Assembly: GCA_039105265.1 (NCBI GenBank)
Contig: JAPFFF010000009.1
Span: 5,208,001 to 5,272,000, forward strand
Reading direction: 5' to 3'
Origin: Tritrichomonas musculus
Taxonomy: Eukaryota > Parabasalia > Tritrichomonadida > Tritrichomonadidae
DNA: 64,000 nucleotides
This document shows, piece by piece, positions 39,201 through 49,528 of this stretch (the stretch's first letter is position 1; every line of letters begins with the position of its first letter). A model generated the notes under the pieces. The model was not told the origin of the DNA, did not search any database, and saw only the letters and a program-made list of their open reading frames with translations. A program made the translations under genes and the position numbers.

Positions 39201-40619
39201 ATCTTCAACCGTTGGACTTTGACTTTCAGTTGTTTCATTTTCTGTTTCTTGTTGTTTTTTGCTGTCTCCTTTCTTACTTTTACCTTTGCTTTTAGAATCA
39301 GACTTTTTGGAATCTTTATCTTTGCCTTTGGAATCAGATTTCTTAGAATCTTTATTTTTGTCTTTATCTTTATCTTTACCTTTATCCTTTTCATTTTCTT
39401 TTGATGGCTGCTCCAACATTTGAAAGTTATCTTCTGCGTTTTTTATATTTTCATCCATCTTAATATTATATTGCTTAATTGTTTCTGATGATATCTGTTC
39501 AATTTTTTCTCTGGTGAATGGCGGAGTCTGAAATGGATTAATAAGAGTTGTAATTCTCATTTTGTGATCAAGAATTTCAGCTGATGATTTTTCTTGCAAT
39601 ACTGACTTAATGGAAAGATCTGTCGTGTATTTAATATTTTTAATGATAGCATCTGGAGCTGGAATTTTATCACTCGGAATTTCTTCATATATTTCTTGAC
39701 TTTCAGGAACTTCTTCAATTTGAATTTTATCCATTGGAAGTTTTAGGGTATACTTAGTAAATGAACCATCATATTTAATAAGAACAAATGTGTCTTCCTT
39801 GAGCCAAATTGCTGACTGTATATTTGGATAATCATGAGTGGCATAATGAGGAAAATCTTTACTAAACATAGCAACAACTGAAAAACCTTTTGAATAAACG
39901 CATATTACAAAATAAAAAAGAGGTGATGGGTAAGCATTGATCAAAACATCATTTTCTTCAGATGAAAAAATACCAAAACGATGAGATGAAGTTGTTTTTG
40001 GAGTTAATGTAGTAAAGCTAGCGCAGCCATTTGAGCCTAAAGCGAATAACCATTCTGAGTCACCTTTTGAATAAAACTTAAGTGAAACTGCAAACTTAGG
40101 TATTGGTCGAATCTCTTGAATTATGTAACCTCTTTGAATATCAATAATATAAATATTTGGAAATGAGCCACTAACTGCTGCGATCTCAATTGCTGAATTT
40201 GAGCATGCTATCCGCTGGCAACCTTTTGGGAGTATTTGCGGAAAATGCCTCAAACATATTCCATCTAAAACACTCCAAACGCAAATTGAACCATCATATG
40301 ACAATGACACTATGGCGTTTCGAATAAACGGAAATGTGCATTCTTCAAATTGAACAATCTTTGAATTGAAATTATGACCATTTGAAGTGCTAACTGGTGA
40401 AGCACCATCTTTATGCACTATCCAACGAATTATTTCTCCTTGAAAAGAGCCAATAAAAATAATTGCTTCAAGTTCATCATAAGGAGTAATAACTTTATTT
40501 AATGGATCAGCTGTGAAATCGCAAATATGAAATGCACTGGCTGTAAATTTTGGCCATTTTGATACATGACTCCAATTTGTTAAGCAAACATTAAGATTTG
40601 GAGAGGAAACTTGAGTCAT
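36300..40619 (-). CDS. WD40-repeat protein, WDR7/rabconnectin-3-beta-like
   Basis: 1,439 residues. N-terminal WD repeats (about 20-320) include AIVSLSYDGSICVWSVLDGICLR, very like the SASEnGemCLWDv.DGrCi repeat of WDR7. A Lys/Asp/Ser low-complexity stretch follows (about 405-460). A second propeller-like region (about 510-740, HTGRIVAMCTAGDLLFTSGK then KLNVYSLQLRK) leads to a helical C-terminal half (about 800-1230). A Ser/Asn-rich tail (about 1255-1340) precedes a last WD-like piece. WDR7 with DMXL proteins regulates V-ATPase assembly and vesicle acidification; that role here is inferred from architecture. It converges on the BEACH gene, with 85 bases between stops, and starts at the first in-frame ATG. 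Confidence 0.65.
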   Translation of the reverse strand: MTQVSSPNLNVCLTNWSHVSKWPKFTASAFHICDFTADPLNKVITPYDELEAIIFIGSFQGEIIRWIVHKDGASPVSTSNGHNFNSKIVQFEECTFPFIRNAIVSLSYDGSICVWSVLDGICLRHFPQILPKGCQRIACSNSAIEIAAVSGSFPNIYIIDIQRGYIIQEIRPIPKFAVSLKFYSKGDSEWLFALGSNGCASFTTLTPKTTSSHRFGIFSSEENDVLINAYPSPLFYFVICVYSKGFSVVAMFSKDFPHYATHDYPNIQSAIWLKEDTFVLIKYDGSFTKYTLKLPMDKIQIEEVPESQEIYEEIPSDKIPAPDAIIKNIKYTTDLSIKSVLQEKSSAEILDHKMRITTLINPFQTPPFTREKIEQISSETIKQYNIKMDENIKNAEDNFQMLEQPSKENEKDKGKDKDKDKNKDSKKSDSKGKDKDSKKSDSKSKGKSKKGDSKKQQETENETTESQSPTVEDEDLINDTNSNEQLEDFKYEVNPEFQLQGESNIPLPLISKFNQDIAFAFDDYIILAKKNYQEFALSIENSMTEKEEEDKNVQSNDKKEEDKCFEVTAQSYYIKDNKIIALIEGNAYGMVTYQSNSGRREGLGKFHTGRIVAMCTAGDLLFTSGKDCKLNVYSLQLRKTVNCYSNFVSPVTKFYFPVKKTHTSIDNCVFCSTSDGIISVIDRSNYTSPLFILTSHESQIEKIYFHPPTKLLLVKCRSLYFWSMITGNLESIMNGQQMFKYLDDMKDNLYEVTDEKLQIATPTPYITRFGNFNLRATEIDICDFAHQIGSILDSRKKDSLKTAMKSIYNLSFLNNLLSTKTSKILKKELDKKLHKRMNICFSGADSVLTLNLDKLEKKREWLYSPQVTALLLSVRIALSYALKHHPYFSKPDIWRDIFKADTISIFKKELDISYLIKITLDLDANAHKYIFHMITKMHKLEERQSWLKKIIIIKKNKLFKNYQKFFDLLYIIIKATLFTDLQNSKDSSASDFATYLYNYQSNPRNYKTFMARELISFHEENSKPIMKYYSEDQKKELFLNLFKYSKFILASSAIDYFINDDYTNYLSVCSNFVRNNTRNNPKDCIRIIGNLAHVLKSNENKMKNNTKSKSKNQNQSEIEGYRFKNYCSTILCNCISYFTSSYPKNYYDIKTLNDYLTKTTAILHDLSKNCHHFGCNSGMESTYMAFGTNDGILYVYKLKRSLYEFSTQSDYESLFEDDNDICDEETKNRITIISGSGQGAKPIPNSKSFSSTSQSSQNQSSPTSSPPFPRSKSLSSSATANLNASSKSENFSKATSGKSDGMVSDSEPSMSATNGGSQSNAASAASSSAATTVSTDSIVFGSIQLNTKRPIHSVTVWANGPVVFAASDDKIYRISITSESTSSSANQSSDESSLKPKLKLSSIEKKVNEKGTFQWEKGLLRYIFPDLSNYEICLTSNQL

Positions 40620-41358
40620 TTTTGAATAAGCTTATGAACGTAACTTCACTATTTTATATTTACGATTTTTAGGATATCTTTAAATGCATTAAGTCAAGAC
40701 TAATTTTTAAGAATTGGACAAAATCATCAATTGTTTGTGTATGTATATTATTCATTTAAGCATTATTTTGAACAATTTTAATATAGTTGAAAATATTATG
40801 ATACTTTATAAAAAGAACTCTTTTATTTATATATTACTTATCAATTAAAATAAATAAGTTAGTAATATATCATAATAAATATTAAATAAAACATGGAGAT
40901 ATTTCAAAATCAAATAATCTTTTATTCTCAAAGTTATATTTCAATTTTTGAACTAAATTGAATCATCTCCAGAAAGTATATTAAAAAGTTAACTTTTTAT
41001 ATTAGTGATTTCATAGTCTATAATATGCTTTTTTCGTGATGATAGATTAAAAAAATTTAATGCTAATATGGTTTTTAAAGATAATTATACAAATTAAGTG
41101 CTAAATAAATTAATAGTATCTTCAACACTTACTTAAGATATCCCATCAAATAATTTGCTTTAATAAGAGAACAAATTAAGCAATCTATTCTTTTTTCATG
41201 ATATTAGATTTAGACAATTGTATTTGCATTTCAACTATAGCCTTATTTTAATGAAAAAATGTATTAAATTTTTCCATAAAATAAACAACTTCAAAGAATT
41301 TCATTTATAAATATAATCCTTAAAAAAATATGATTCACGTAATCAAACAGAAAATAAG
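40620..41358. other. AT-rich upstream region, no gene seen
   Basis: Lies upstream of the WDR7-like gene (minus strand). On that strand the ATG at 40619 is preceded within 10 bases by TTCAAAA. No ORF or terminal repeats in this 740 bp. The miniature transposon follows directly. Confidence 0.45.
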
Positions 41359-41885
41359 CTAGGCTTTTGTGTCCAAACGAGTTTGTATTCAAAAAGTATC
41401 CAATGGATACTCATTTTTGTTCGTTATTTTTTGAGAGAATTTGAGTATCCAAAATAGCCAAAATGGACACTTTAATTCAATCTTGGATACACCTTTCAAT
41501 TTTCATTGATTATTTTGAATGTATATTTCGTTTGACCAATTATATCGCTCCAAACTTACATTGAATTTTATTTTTTATTTCAAATGTTGATCTTCTTGGT
41601 CAAAATCATTCTTAGTGAATTTGAAAAGTTTATAATTCATATTTGAGAGGTTTTTTAAAAATTCAGAATAGTAGGTGTTTAAGACATTTATTATTGCTTT
41701 TTTTCTGATATTAATGAGTTTATTAAAGGAAAAATAAAGTATCCAATAAAAAATTTTTTGGATACTTCAACACAAATCTTTGAATAAAATACTAAATAAA
41801 AAAGCAGTTTTATGTCCAAAAAAAGTGACAGCTTTTTACAAAAAGTCGAAAATGGACACTCAGTTCACTGGATACAAAAGCCTAG
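41359..41885. mobile_element. Miniature DNA transposon (527 bp) with 8-bp target duplication
   Basis: The ends are inverted repeats CTAGGCTTTTGTGTCCA (41359) and TGGATACAAAAGCCTAG (to 41885), 16 of 17 bases matching. The exact direct repeat AAAATAAG flanks it at 41351-41358 and 41886-41893. Inside, the end-derived motifs GTATCC/GGATAC and TGTCC/GGACA recur several times in both orientations, as expected for transposase-binding subterminal repeats. No ORF. An 8-bp duplication suggests hAT- or P-type mobilisation in trans. It sits 133 bp upstream of the TFIIS start codon. Confidence 0.8.
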
Positions 41886-42018
41886 AAAATAAGTATGGCC
41901 ATATTAAAAACGATTTTCTGAAATTTCATAGAAAAAATTGAATGCAACGTTCTTGGCGGAAAAATAGAAACAGTTTAAATTTTCTTTTTTTTTTTTTTCC
42001 GAAAGCTAAGATTGTTTA

Positions 42019-42804
42019 ATGTCAATCACCGAAATTAATCAAATTCGTGATCATTTAAATTCTATTATTTCAGCTAAAAAATACGATAATCCTGAAATTG
42101 CGCGCCAAGTTATAGACGATTTGACTGAATTAGATTCAATTGATTTGACGAAGGAGCTGATTGCACAATCAAAGTTAGCAATAACTGTATCTAAACTCCT
42201 GAAAGCACCGAAAGACACTCAAATCAGGAAATTATCTAATGACTTGTTTACCAAAATCACACAAATATCCAAAAGACCTACAACACCTCAAAATATGAAA
42301 AATGTTAAAACAGAAAATAAGGGAATTGAAAAAGAAAAATACCACAAATTCTTTGCTGCAAAGTTCAAAGAAGTTTATAAAGATAGTTATAAATATACTC
42401 CTGATGAAATATCATCTCAAATTGTCGATGAATTGGAAAAATGTGATGATCCGCACGGTAAGTTTACGGTTTTAATCAATCTAATTACCGATCGCATTAA
42501 AGAAAACGAGTTTCATTTTAAAAACAGATTGCTTAAAGGAGAATTATCAGCTGTTGACTTTGTTAACTTAAAGAAAGATGATATATTAACCAAAGAAGAA
42601 ATAGAAAGAAATAAACAGATAGAAGAAGAGAATATGAAAAAAGCAATGGTTCCAAAGCCTCCTGCAAACAAATCTAAAAATTACAAATGTATTAAATGCA
42701 AATCCAACAACATTTCTTTCTATCAGTTGCAAACAAGATCAGCAGATGAACCAATGACAACATTCTTTACCTGTGGTGATTGTGGTTATAATTGGAGAAG
42801 GTAA
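42019..42804 (+). CDS. Transcription elongation factor TFIIS
   Basis: 261 residues with all three TFIIS parts. The N-terminal helical LW-type domain covers about 1-80. The central Pol II-binding domain covers about 105-215 (YHKFFAAKFKEVYKDSYKYT, ELSAVDFVNLKKDDI). The C-terminal zinc ribbon covers 221-261 with C224, C227, C252 and C255 and the invariant QTRSADEPMT hairpin whose Asp243-Glu244 enter the polymerase active site to trigger cleavage of backtracked RNA. It acts in the nucleus with RNA polymerase II (or III). Length is near the usual 300, with a shortened linker. A miniature transposon ends about 130 bases upstream of the ATG. Confidence 0.96.
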   Translation: MSITEINQIRDHLNSIISAKKYDNPEIARQVIDDLTELDSIDLTKELIAQSKLAITVSKLLKAPKDTQIRKLSNDLFTKITQISKRPTTPQNMKNVKTENKGIEKEKYHKFFAAKFKEVYKDSYKYTPDEISSQIVDELEKCDDPHGKFTVLINLITDRIKENEFHFKNRLLKGELSAVDFVNLKKDDILTKEEIERNKQIEEENMKKAMVPKPPANKSKNYKCIKCKSNNISFYQLQTRSADEPMTTFFTCGDCGYNWRR

Positions 42805-43249
42805 GGCTTTGGATTCATTATTAATGTGCATTTTTTACAATTTTTTATTTTACATAAAAATCGATTTTAAAATCATCTCAAATTTTCATTATTTTAAAGT
42901 TATATACATCGTTAAATAACCAATATAATATTGTATAGATCTTCTTTAATAAATCAATATCCCAAAAAAGAAAATTTATATAAGCAATGAGATTTTACCT
43001 TAGATAAATACTTGTATTAATAAAAGATTTAATTCTAGATTCTTATTTTTTAATTTAATATATAAAAAAATTTTAATACTTGCGATCATGACATAATTAT
43101 AATAATTTTCGATAAGTATGAAATGACAGGGTTAGGCCAAATATCAAAACCCTGATTGAAGGAGAAATGCATACACATATTTATAACAAGAAAAAATAAA
43201 CAATCAATATTTTTAATTACATGATATGATTTGAAGCGAATTTAAAATC
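42805..43249. other. AT-rich spacer between convergent 3' ends
   Basis: Lies between TFIIS and the DOCK-family gene. One short GC-richer island near 43125-43165 (GACAGGGTTAGGCCAAA, ACCCTGATTGAAGG) breaks the AT background. No gene or repeat recognised. Confidence 0.5.
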
Positions 43250-46200
43250 TCATTTGACCAGGGAATGGTCAATTTTATCAAGCTTTGAAGTCAATTCAAT
43301 CAATCCATCTTCAAGTTGTACTTGAAGTGGGACGAATTCATTATTATTTGTTACCCAATCACCATGGAATTTGACACCAACCCTTAGAACCTTCAACATC
43401 TTATTAAATTCGAAGCAAAGCTTTTGTTTTTCTTTAGAATCAGGGCCACCCAAGAATGCCTCAGCGATTTTTTCAGGACCTTCATTAACAGTCACGATCA
43501 AAGAACCATGCAAAAGCTGCTGAACTTGTCTAGTGTCTTTAGCTATCAAAGCAGCTTCCATTGATTCGGTTCTCTTTCTAATCATTCTGTAAGCATTGAC
43601 TATTGGGGCAAATTCGCGTGTTATTGTTTCAATAACAATTGATCTGACAATAACTGACGGAAGATGGAATTGGGTGGTAACAATTGTTCTAGCAATCCAT
43701 TGATTGATGATGTTTCCTTGCTTCTTCTTTTCACCAGGAACGAATGGACGATCAAAGAAGAATTGATTGGAATACGTTGATCCATTTTCTGGTTTGTAAG
43801 GCTCAACAAAAGTGACTTGAATGTAATTTTTGGCAGGATCGAGCTTACTTACATCAACCACATCTGAATCTGATATAAGTTCAATTGTTGATTCAGGTGA
43901 AATTGCTTGATATTTCTTTATAATCGTATCAGCAAATTCGAATAAATTGGTTAATTCTTTGGCGCGATAAATAAATGATTTGCCATTTTCTTTAGTGAAG
44001 GCAGTACCAAACAATGAGACTTTGAAAAATGGATTGGTAACCTTAGGTGCATTATAGGCACTTGAAAAAATAGATTGGAAATTGCCAAAGAAACTACCTA
44101 TTTGATCATAAAGGCGTCTCTCCTCAAGCATAGGCCAGATGACATCAATTATGAGCATCGCTCGATCATAAAGCTTCGATTCAGAGCAGATATTCACTGC
44201 TTTATACAAAAGTGTAAGAATTCCGTATTCATTGAAACTTGGTGAATCAGCAAATGAAGGAACATTGAGTACTTTTGGAGCTTCAATATAGTGCAAGAAA
44301 GGATAATCACTTTCTAATAATTTAGCTGGATGCTCAACATTTAAATATTGAGGAATTCGTTTATTAACCGTTAAAACTTCCATAATTAAAACGGCTTGAA
44401 GTATGCAAACATTGGCCATTTCGTAAGAATTTTGTGACTTTGAATGTAAGTTAAATAAGTCACTAAGAGATTCAAATTGGGAATCAGGTGAATCATTTAA
44501 AAGTGCAAAACGAGTGATAATGTAATTTTGTAGTAACTCTGATGAAATCTTTGGGTCATTTATGTATTTGGAAATATTTTGCATTTTGAAGAATTTTTTA
44601 GAATAATTATTCGTGGCTTGAGATAGTTCAAGACTTTCCATTAAACCTGTTATTAATGGATTATTATAGTAATCATATTTCATTAGTGCAAGAGCTCTTG
44701 TGCAAAAAGCGTCAGCGATATCACTTGTATTGGACGTTTTCAAATCAGCATGGTATAATGCAAGAATTGGCTTAGAAATTTCTGTTTGATTTTTCTTTTC
44801 GATACAAAAATCAAATAGCCGGCCTATAAGTCGGACGATACATGGCTGTGTAGATTGGAAAATTCCTGGTGAGAAGTTCCCAAAAAGAATTGAAAGAAAG
44901 TCCATGATACAGTTAAAATTATAATCATCGATACTTTTGTTGTTCATCATGTGGAAGCACAATGTTAATAACTTAAGTGCTCCATTCATATCAGCAATCG
45001 TTACATATTTACTAGCAAATTTAAAGATACTTTGTATAGCAGCATTTAGTATTTCTTCAACAGGTGGGATTGGATAAGATTTATTCACCGTAATGGTGTT
45101 GAGACTATCATTTGTTAATTTCGGTGGAGCAGTTTGCTTTACTTTGATTGTTTCTCTTCTTGGTCTTTGAGCAACTTTAATTGGCACGACCTTTTCTTCA
45201 ACTGGGTCATTAGAAGACTCAATTCTTTGAATTAATAAACGTCTTGCAAATGAAAGCTCTTCAGGTGCGACTCTCATGAGGAGAAAATGGCACATATTGA
45301 AAAGTGCTTGCATATTTTCTGGTGTGGAACAAAAATCAGCCAAAGCTTTGGTGCTTGAATGCTCAATCAAAAAGTTTAAGAAGAGCATATGTGTAACAAT
45401 TTCACTTGTAGATGAAAGTTGATTTGGCCGAACCTTACCAACACATGGAAGAAGTGCAGAAGCAACATCACATGACATTTCATCATCATAACATGATAAT
45501 ATCTGAATAATAACACCAAATACTCCATAAAGAAATTCGTTTTTGAATGAAACTTCGATGATCCGAATTAATGAAAGCTTGAAATCTGTTATATATTTTA
45601 ATGAAAAGTAAAATAAGGCTGGCCTAAAAGCATAATTTATATACTGTACGGCAACTCCATATGTTTCTGGTGTTGACAAAAACTCGGACAAATAAATTCG
45701 GGTAACTTTTGTTGCCATTATTGATAAACGAATATCGAAAAGAAGATTTGAAAACAAGCCGATAGATTTCGAATGTTTCTTGACGTTTGCCATATCGTTT
45801 CTAACTGATTGGGCAAACATTTTGATTAAGGCATCGAGTTCTGCAAAGCAATCAATTTTGGATGTCATTGCAAATGACTTGACAATTAGTGAAAAAATAA
45901 AATCAATCAGATGATTCATATATTTTAGCCCATTTGCTTCAATTGTTCTTGTAAAGCATGATATTAACTTTAAATGAATTGGTATTTGTTCATTTTTCTT
46001 ATTGTTAATATCGGCAAAGTCAATCAACGATATGTTTGATACATTGGTGGGGTCAGTTGGTCCTACTGACTTTACTTCATTCGGAACTGGAGAAATTTTG
46101 TTTAAATCAAACCAAGAAGAAGAATTATGAAGTGATTTATCAATAACTCCAGTTGATGTTGTTGGTCCTTGTAGAGATATAAATGATCGTGCTGATTTTC

Positions 46201-48244
46201 TTGTTTGAATGGGTTCTGTAACTGCCATAGACGATGAATCTTCTGGTGATAAAGGTGAAGCTGAAATTGATGTTAGTGGTGATAATGGTGGTGACAAAGG
46301 AGATTCACGTGCCGAATGGATTCCTGAACGTGACATTGTTGAAGCAGTATTTGACCTAATTGGAATTTTCATAATTGGAGCTATAAAATCAGTCGATGCA
46401 GGCGTTTGGTTTGGTTTTATTTCATTGAAAGTATCATTTGAATTAACTGTTAAATCGATATCAATGTTTTCCTTTGCATCAACACCGCGCTTTGGTGAAA
46501 GATCTTTAAGAGCAAAATACCTTACAAAAATATTCAGATACTTATTGAATTTAAAACTTTCGGTAATTTTAAGGGAACTATCTCGAATATGAATAAATGG
46601 TAGAAAAGAAATATCTTTTTCAAATGCAAATGATTTCAAGATTTTGTCTAAAATATACATCAAATTGAAAACAACTACTTGTTCTGATAATGTATTTAAA
46701 ATCGGAAGCATTTTTCCTTTATTCATGGCAAAAACTAGAAACTTCTTATCGTTGATGACCATGTTTGATCTTAAAAATGTCGAGAATGTAACTTTCATTG
46801 TTTTGTCTACTTTTGTACTACCTTCAGGAATAGCATGAGCAGAATGTTCACCATTTTCGATAAATAAGCCATGCTTATTTTTGAATAATGGGACAGTCGC
46901 TGTTCCCACGAGTGTGAGACCTTTCTCAGGCTTCTTAAGATGTGCATGATAAATTTTGAATTGAAGAGCTGTTGTTGGTGAAACAGGCTGAGGCAATTTA
47001 ATTAAAAATGAATCGTCAAATACAGGGCCTTTTGAATGATAAAACCCACGCGAAAAAGCTTCATTAATAAAGCCCATTGACATGAATTTGGATCGAACAC
47101 AGTTAAATTTATTTTGATTCTCATCTGTTAATGAAACTGAAATTACTATATTCATTTTGTGACTTTGAGTCAAACGCATTGAAAATGATTCAATTCGAAC
47201 AACAAGGTCATGTATAGGAGATAATTGAGGTTGAACAAAAATTCTATATATAGGACGAATAAATAATGGGTTACTTCCAGGTGATTCTAATGACTTGAAA
47301 AAAATTGAAAAAGGTATTTGTTTAAGCTTTTTGGCAGCATCACTAATAAAATCATGAATTTCTTTTTCCTGAAGTGGACCTTCTAGCAAATATGGCATTG
47401 GCATTTGAAAATCAACCCTTGTAAATTGAATAAACGAGCATGCAAAAGTGCAATAGCAATTACTAATAGTTGGAAAAGTACTATGAAGTTTTTTGACAGC
47501 AGCTTGCTCAGCTTGTGGACTTGGATTCACGTAATATTTTGAAATTGAAGAGCTGTTATCAACTGTTAATGGATGCGAAAGCAAAAGTATAAAGTAAGGA
47601 TTATCATTCATAATTCTTGGATCTATTAAAAAAGTAGCTGTATTGCAACTTTGGGAATGGATATTAGCACTATCCAATAATGGTATCGAGGCCGGTGGAA
47701 TAAAATTCCAATAATCAGAAATAATTTTTTTCTCTTTGCCACTATATAAAAATAATGAGCATAAAATAGGCTCGATCATTTTAACATCAACAACATTTGG
47801 TGAAAAATTGGTCAGCGATACTGTAACATTTTTCGTTAATGGCTTTGAGTGGCTTGAATTAAAAGAGTGAGATTTATTGTATCCAGTTGAATATGTTTTA
47901 TTTATTTCTTTAGCTTGAGCTAAAGACGTTTTGTTGACTGCTCTAGCAATACTTCGGAGAGTGTCAGTTGTATTTCTAAAAGCAGGAGGAATTGACGACG
48001 ACGACGTAATTTGTTCAAATTCATCTGGAAACTCAATTTCCATTTCGCATCCTGGGATACAGTATAAGTGGCCAACCTCAGAGTTGATAACTGATTGCAT
48101 TTCGTTTAATTCTTGTAAATCATCTTGTAGAAAGGGGTTAGTCTCTTTTGGGTGAATGCTAATAATAGGTTTCATCCATGGGATGCTTTTTGTTTCAGAT
48201 ATGTTCTTTATGTCTTTGGAAATATGTTCGTCAATAAGTTCCAT
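43250..48244 (-). CDS. DOCK-family guanine nucleotide exchange factor (DHR-1 and DHR-2)
   Basis: 1,664 residues. A C2-type DHR-1 domain lies at about 335-500, with FDDSFLIKLPQPVSPTTALQF resembling the P.f.dEiki.LP...HLlF core and binding phosphoinositides. A Ser/Pro-rich linker with SPLSPPLSPL follows at about 650-690. A long helical region leads to the DHR-2 exchange domain (about 1310-1650): LYKAVNICSESKLYDRAMLI, VTFVEPYKPENG, FFFDRPFVPGEKKK, then RQVQQLLHGSLIVTVNEGPE with KIAEAFL, the conserved end of DHR-2. DOCK proteins activate Rac or Cdc42 to drive actin remodelling at the membrane. Subfamily cannot be fixed; no SH3 domain or clear PH domain is visible. First in-frame ATG used. Confidence 0.9.
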   Translation of the reverse strand: MELIDEHISKDIKNISETKSIPWMKPIISIHPKETNPFLQDDLQELNEMQSVINSEVGHLYCIPGCEMEIEFPDEFEQITSSSSIPPAFRNTTDTLRSIARAVNKTSLAQAKEINKTYSTGYNKSHSFNSSHSKPLTKNVTVSLTNFSPNVVDVKMIEPILCSLFLYSGKEKKIISDYWNFIPPASIPLLDSANIHSQSCNTATFLIDPRIMNDNPYFILLLSHPLTVDNSSSISKYYVNPSPQAEQAAVKKLHSTFPTISNCYCTFACSFIQFTRVDFQMPMPYLLEGPLQEKEIHDFISDAAKKLKQIPFSIFFKSLESPGSNPLFIRPIYRIFVQPQLSPIHDLVVRIESFSMRLTQSHKMNIVISVSLTDENQNKFNCVRSKFMSMGFINEAFSRGFYHSKGPVFDDSFLIKLPQPVSPTTALQFKIYHAHLKKPEKGLTLVGTATVPLFKNKHGLFIENGEHSAHAIPEGSTKVDKTMKVTFSTFLRSNMVINDKKFLVFAMNKGKMLPILNTLSEQVVVFNLMYILDKILKSFAFEKDISFLPFIHIRDSSLKITESFKFNKYLNIFVRYFALKDLSPKRGVDAKENIDIDLTVNSNDTFNEIKPNQTPASTDFIAPIMKIPIRSNTASTMSRSGIHSARESPLSPPLSPLTSISASPLSPEDSSSMAVTEPIQTRKSARSFISLQGPTTSTGVIDKSLHNSSSWFDLNKISPVPNEVKSVGPTDPTNVSNISLIDFADINNKKNEQIPIHLKLISCFTRTIEANGLKYMNHLIDFIFSLIVKSFAMTSKIDCFAELDALIKMFAQSVRNDMANVKKHSKSIGLFSNLLFDIRLSIMATKVTRIYLSEFLSTPETYGVAVQYINYAFRPALFYFSLKYITDFKLSLIRIIEVSFKNEFLYGVFGVIIQILSCYDDEMSCDVASALLPCVGKVRPNQLSSTSEIVTHMLFLNFLIEHSSTKALADFCSTPENMQALFNMCHFLLMRVAPEELSFARRLLIQRIESSNDPVEEKVVPIKVAQRPRRETIKVKQTAPPKLTNDSLNTITVNKSYPIPPVEEILNAAIQSIFKFASKYVTIADMNGALKLLTLCFHMMNNKSIDDYNFNCIMDFLSILFGNFSPGIFQSTQPCIVRLIGRLFDFCIEKKNQTEISKPILALYHADLKTSNTSDIADAFCTRALALMKYDYYNNPLITGLMESLELSQATNNYSKKFFKMQNISKYINDPKISSELLQNYIITRFALLNDSPDSQFESLSDLFNLHSKSQNSYEMANVCILQAVLIMEVLTVNKRIPQYLNVEHPAKLLESDYPFLHYIEAPKVLNVPSFADSPSFNEYGILTLLYKAVNICSESKLYDRAMLIIDVIWPMLEERRLYDQIGSFFGNFQSIFSSAYNAPKVTNPFFKVSLFGTAFTKENGKSFIYRAKELTNLFEFADTIIKKYQAISPESTIELISDSDVVDVSKLDPAKNYIQVTFVEPYKPENGSTYSNQFFFDRPFVPGEKKKQGNIINQWIARTIVTTQFHLPSVIVRSIVIETITREFAPIVNAYRMIRKRTESMEAALIAKDTRQVQQLLHGSLIVTVNEGPEKIAEAFLGGPDSKEKQKLCFEFNKMLKVLRVGVKFHGDWVTNNNEFVPLQVQLEDGLIELTSKLDKIDHSLVK

Positions 48245-49413
48245 TCAACATAAAAAATTTATTGAGGAGTTATTTGATAGAATATTAAAAATGTTAAAAA
48301 AATTCTTATTAATTTCAACAATTTTTTTTTTGAGTAAAATAAAAACCAACTTTTCAAATATCCCTATCAAGATAAAACTTTTTGAGCTTAATATAACTTG
48401 ACCATTATAAATTTGAATAAGTAATATCTCATTATTTTTCAAATTTCAAAATATTTATTTAGGGATTTTTATTATTATTATGAATTAACTACTAAGATAT
48501 ATATAATCATAATGATTATTTCTTTAATAAATAATAAAATATGAATATCATGCAAATATTCATATATTATAAACTATTTTTTTTCAAATAACAATTCAAA
48601 AAAATTTTTATTAAATTTTTTTCAAGAATATAGAAAAATTTTGAATCATTTATTTATTAATTGAATAATCATACAGTGAATAAAATGTAATTCAAAGAAC
48701 TTTTTGGTAAACTCCATACAAAATATATTCGAAAAAAACCTTGCAAATCATAAATTTAAAAAATTGTTAAGCTTGATTTCTAAGAGTACTTTTTATATAT
48801 ATGGATTCATGTCAAGGGTTTTGATAGAAATATTCCGTCATATTTGCACTTTTGTCCAATTTTTCGCAGAAAAAAAATAAATAAAAGGATAGTCGTTTTT
48901 TGTCAGCACGTAAAATATTGAAATGAATTGACCTCTAGAATCACTTTTCATTTGACCTTAATCCTTTTTAATGTTAGAGTATCGTCAAAATGGAACAAGA
49001 ACGTCAATTTTATAAAGGATCATCGTTTAAAAAAAAAATTTAAAAAGGGAAATCGTAATCGCCTGTAATGGTAATTGTTGTAGCGGTTTAGGTCAATATT
49101 GACCTTGTATCGTACCATAGAAAAAAAAGTCTGGAACTTTTTTACACTTTTGTAAAAAAAAAAGCATGAGGAGCTACTCATGGTTTTTTCTTATTCATAT
49201 AATAAAACAAAACCCCAAAAAAATAAGACCTGAACTTATCCAGCCATAATATTGTTTTAAAATATTTTGGATAATATTTATTTTAAGTATATTATTATTT
49301 GCTATTTTATATTATTATTGTAAACTATTTTATTGTTTTTTGATTAAGATATTTTAATAAAACATTTTTTTCGGTTATTTTTTTTCATAAAGCTCATAGA
49401 ATTTTTTTTTCAT
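48245..49413. other. AT-rich spacer upstream of the DOCK gene
   Basis: Contains the DOCK promoter region. Around 48950-49180 the composition is slightly more balanced, with TTGACC/GGTCAA-type words (48938, 48954, 49092) and a hairpin ATGAG..CTCAT at about 49168-49183. No ORF. No terminal repeats identified. Confidence 0.4.
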
Positions 49414-49517
49414 CCTATTACCAGATAAATATCACAGCCAGATAAATCCAACAGTCAGATTATCCTATTACCAGATAAATCACACAGCCAGATAAATCTC
49501 ATAGCCAGAAAATATTA
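49414..49517. repeat. 50-bp tandem repeat, two copies
   Basis: CCTATTACCAGATAAAT occurs at 49414 and 49464. Each copy contains further CCAGATAAAT/CAGCCAGATAAAT sub-repeats of about 16 bases. Directly followed by the 23-bp array. Confidence 0.75.
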
Positions 49518-49528
49518 TCTTAAATATT

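Noticed and set aside
39126-39404. Phe/Ile-rich plus-strand frame resembling a membrane protein
   Set aside because: It is the antisense of the Lys/Asp/Ser stretch of the WDR7-like gene.
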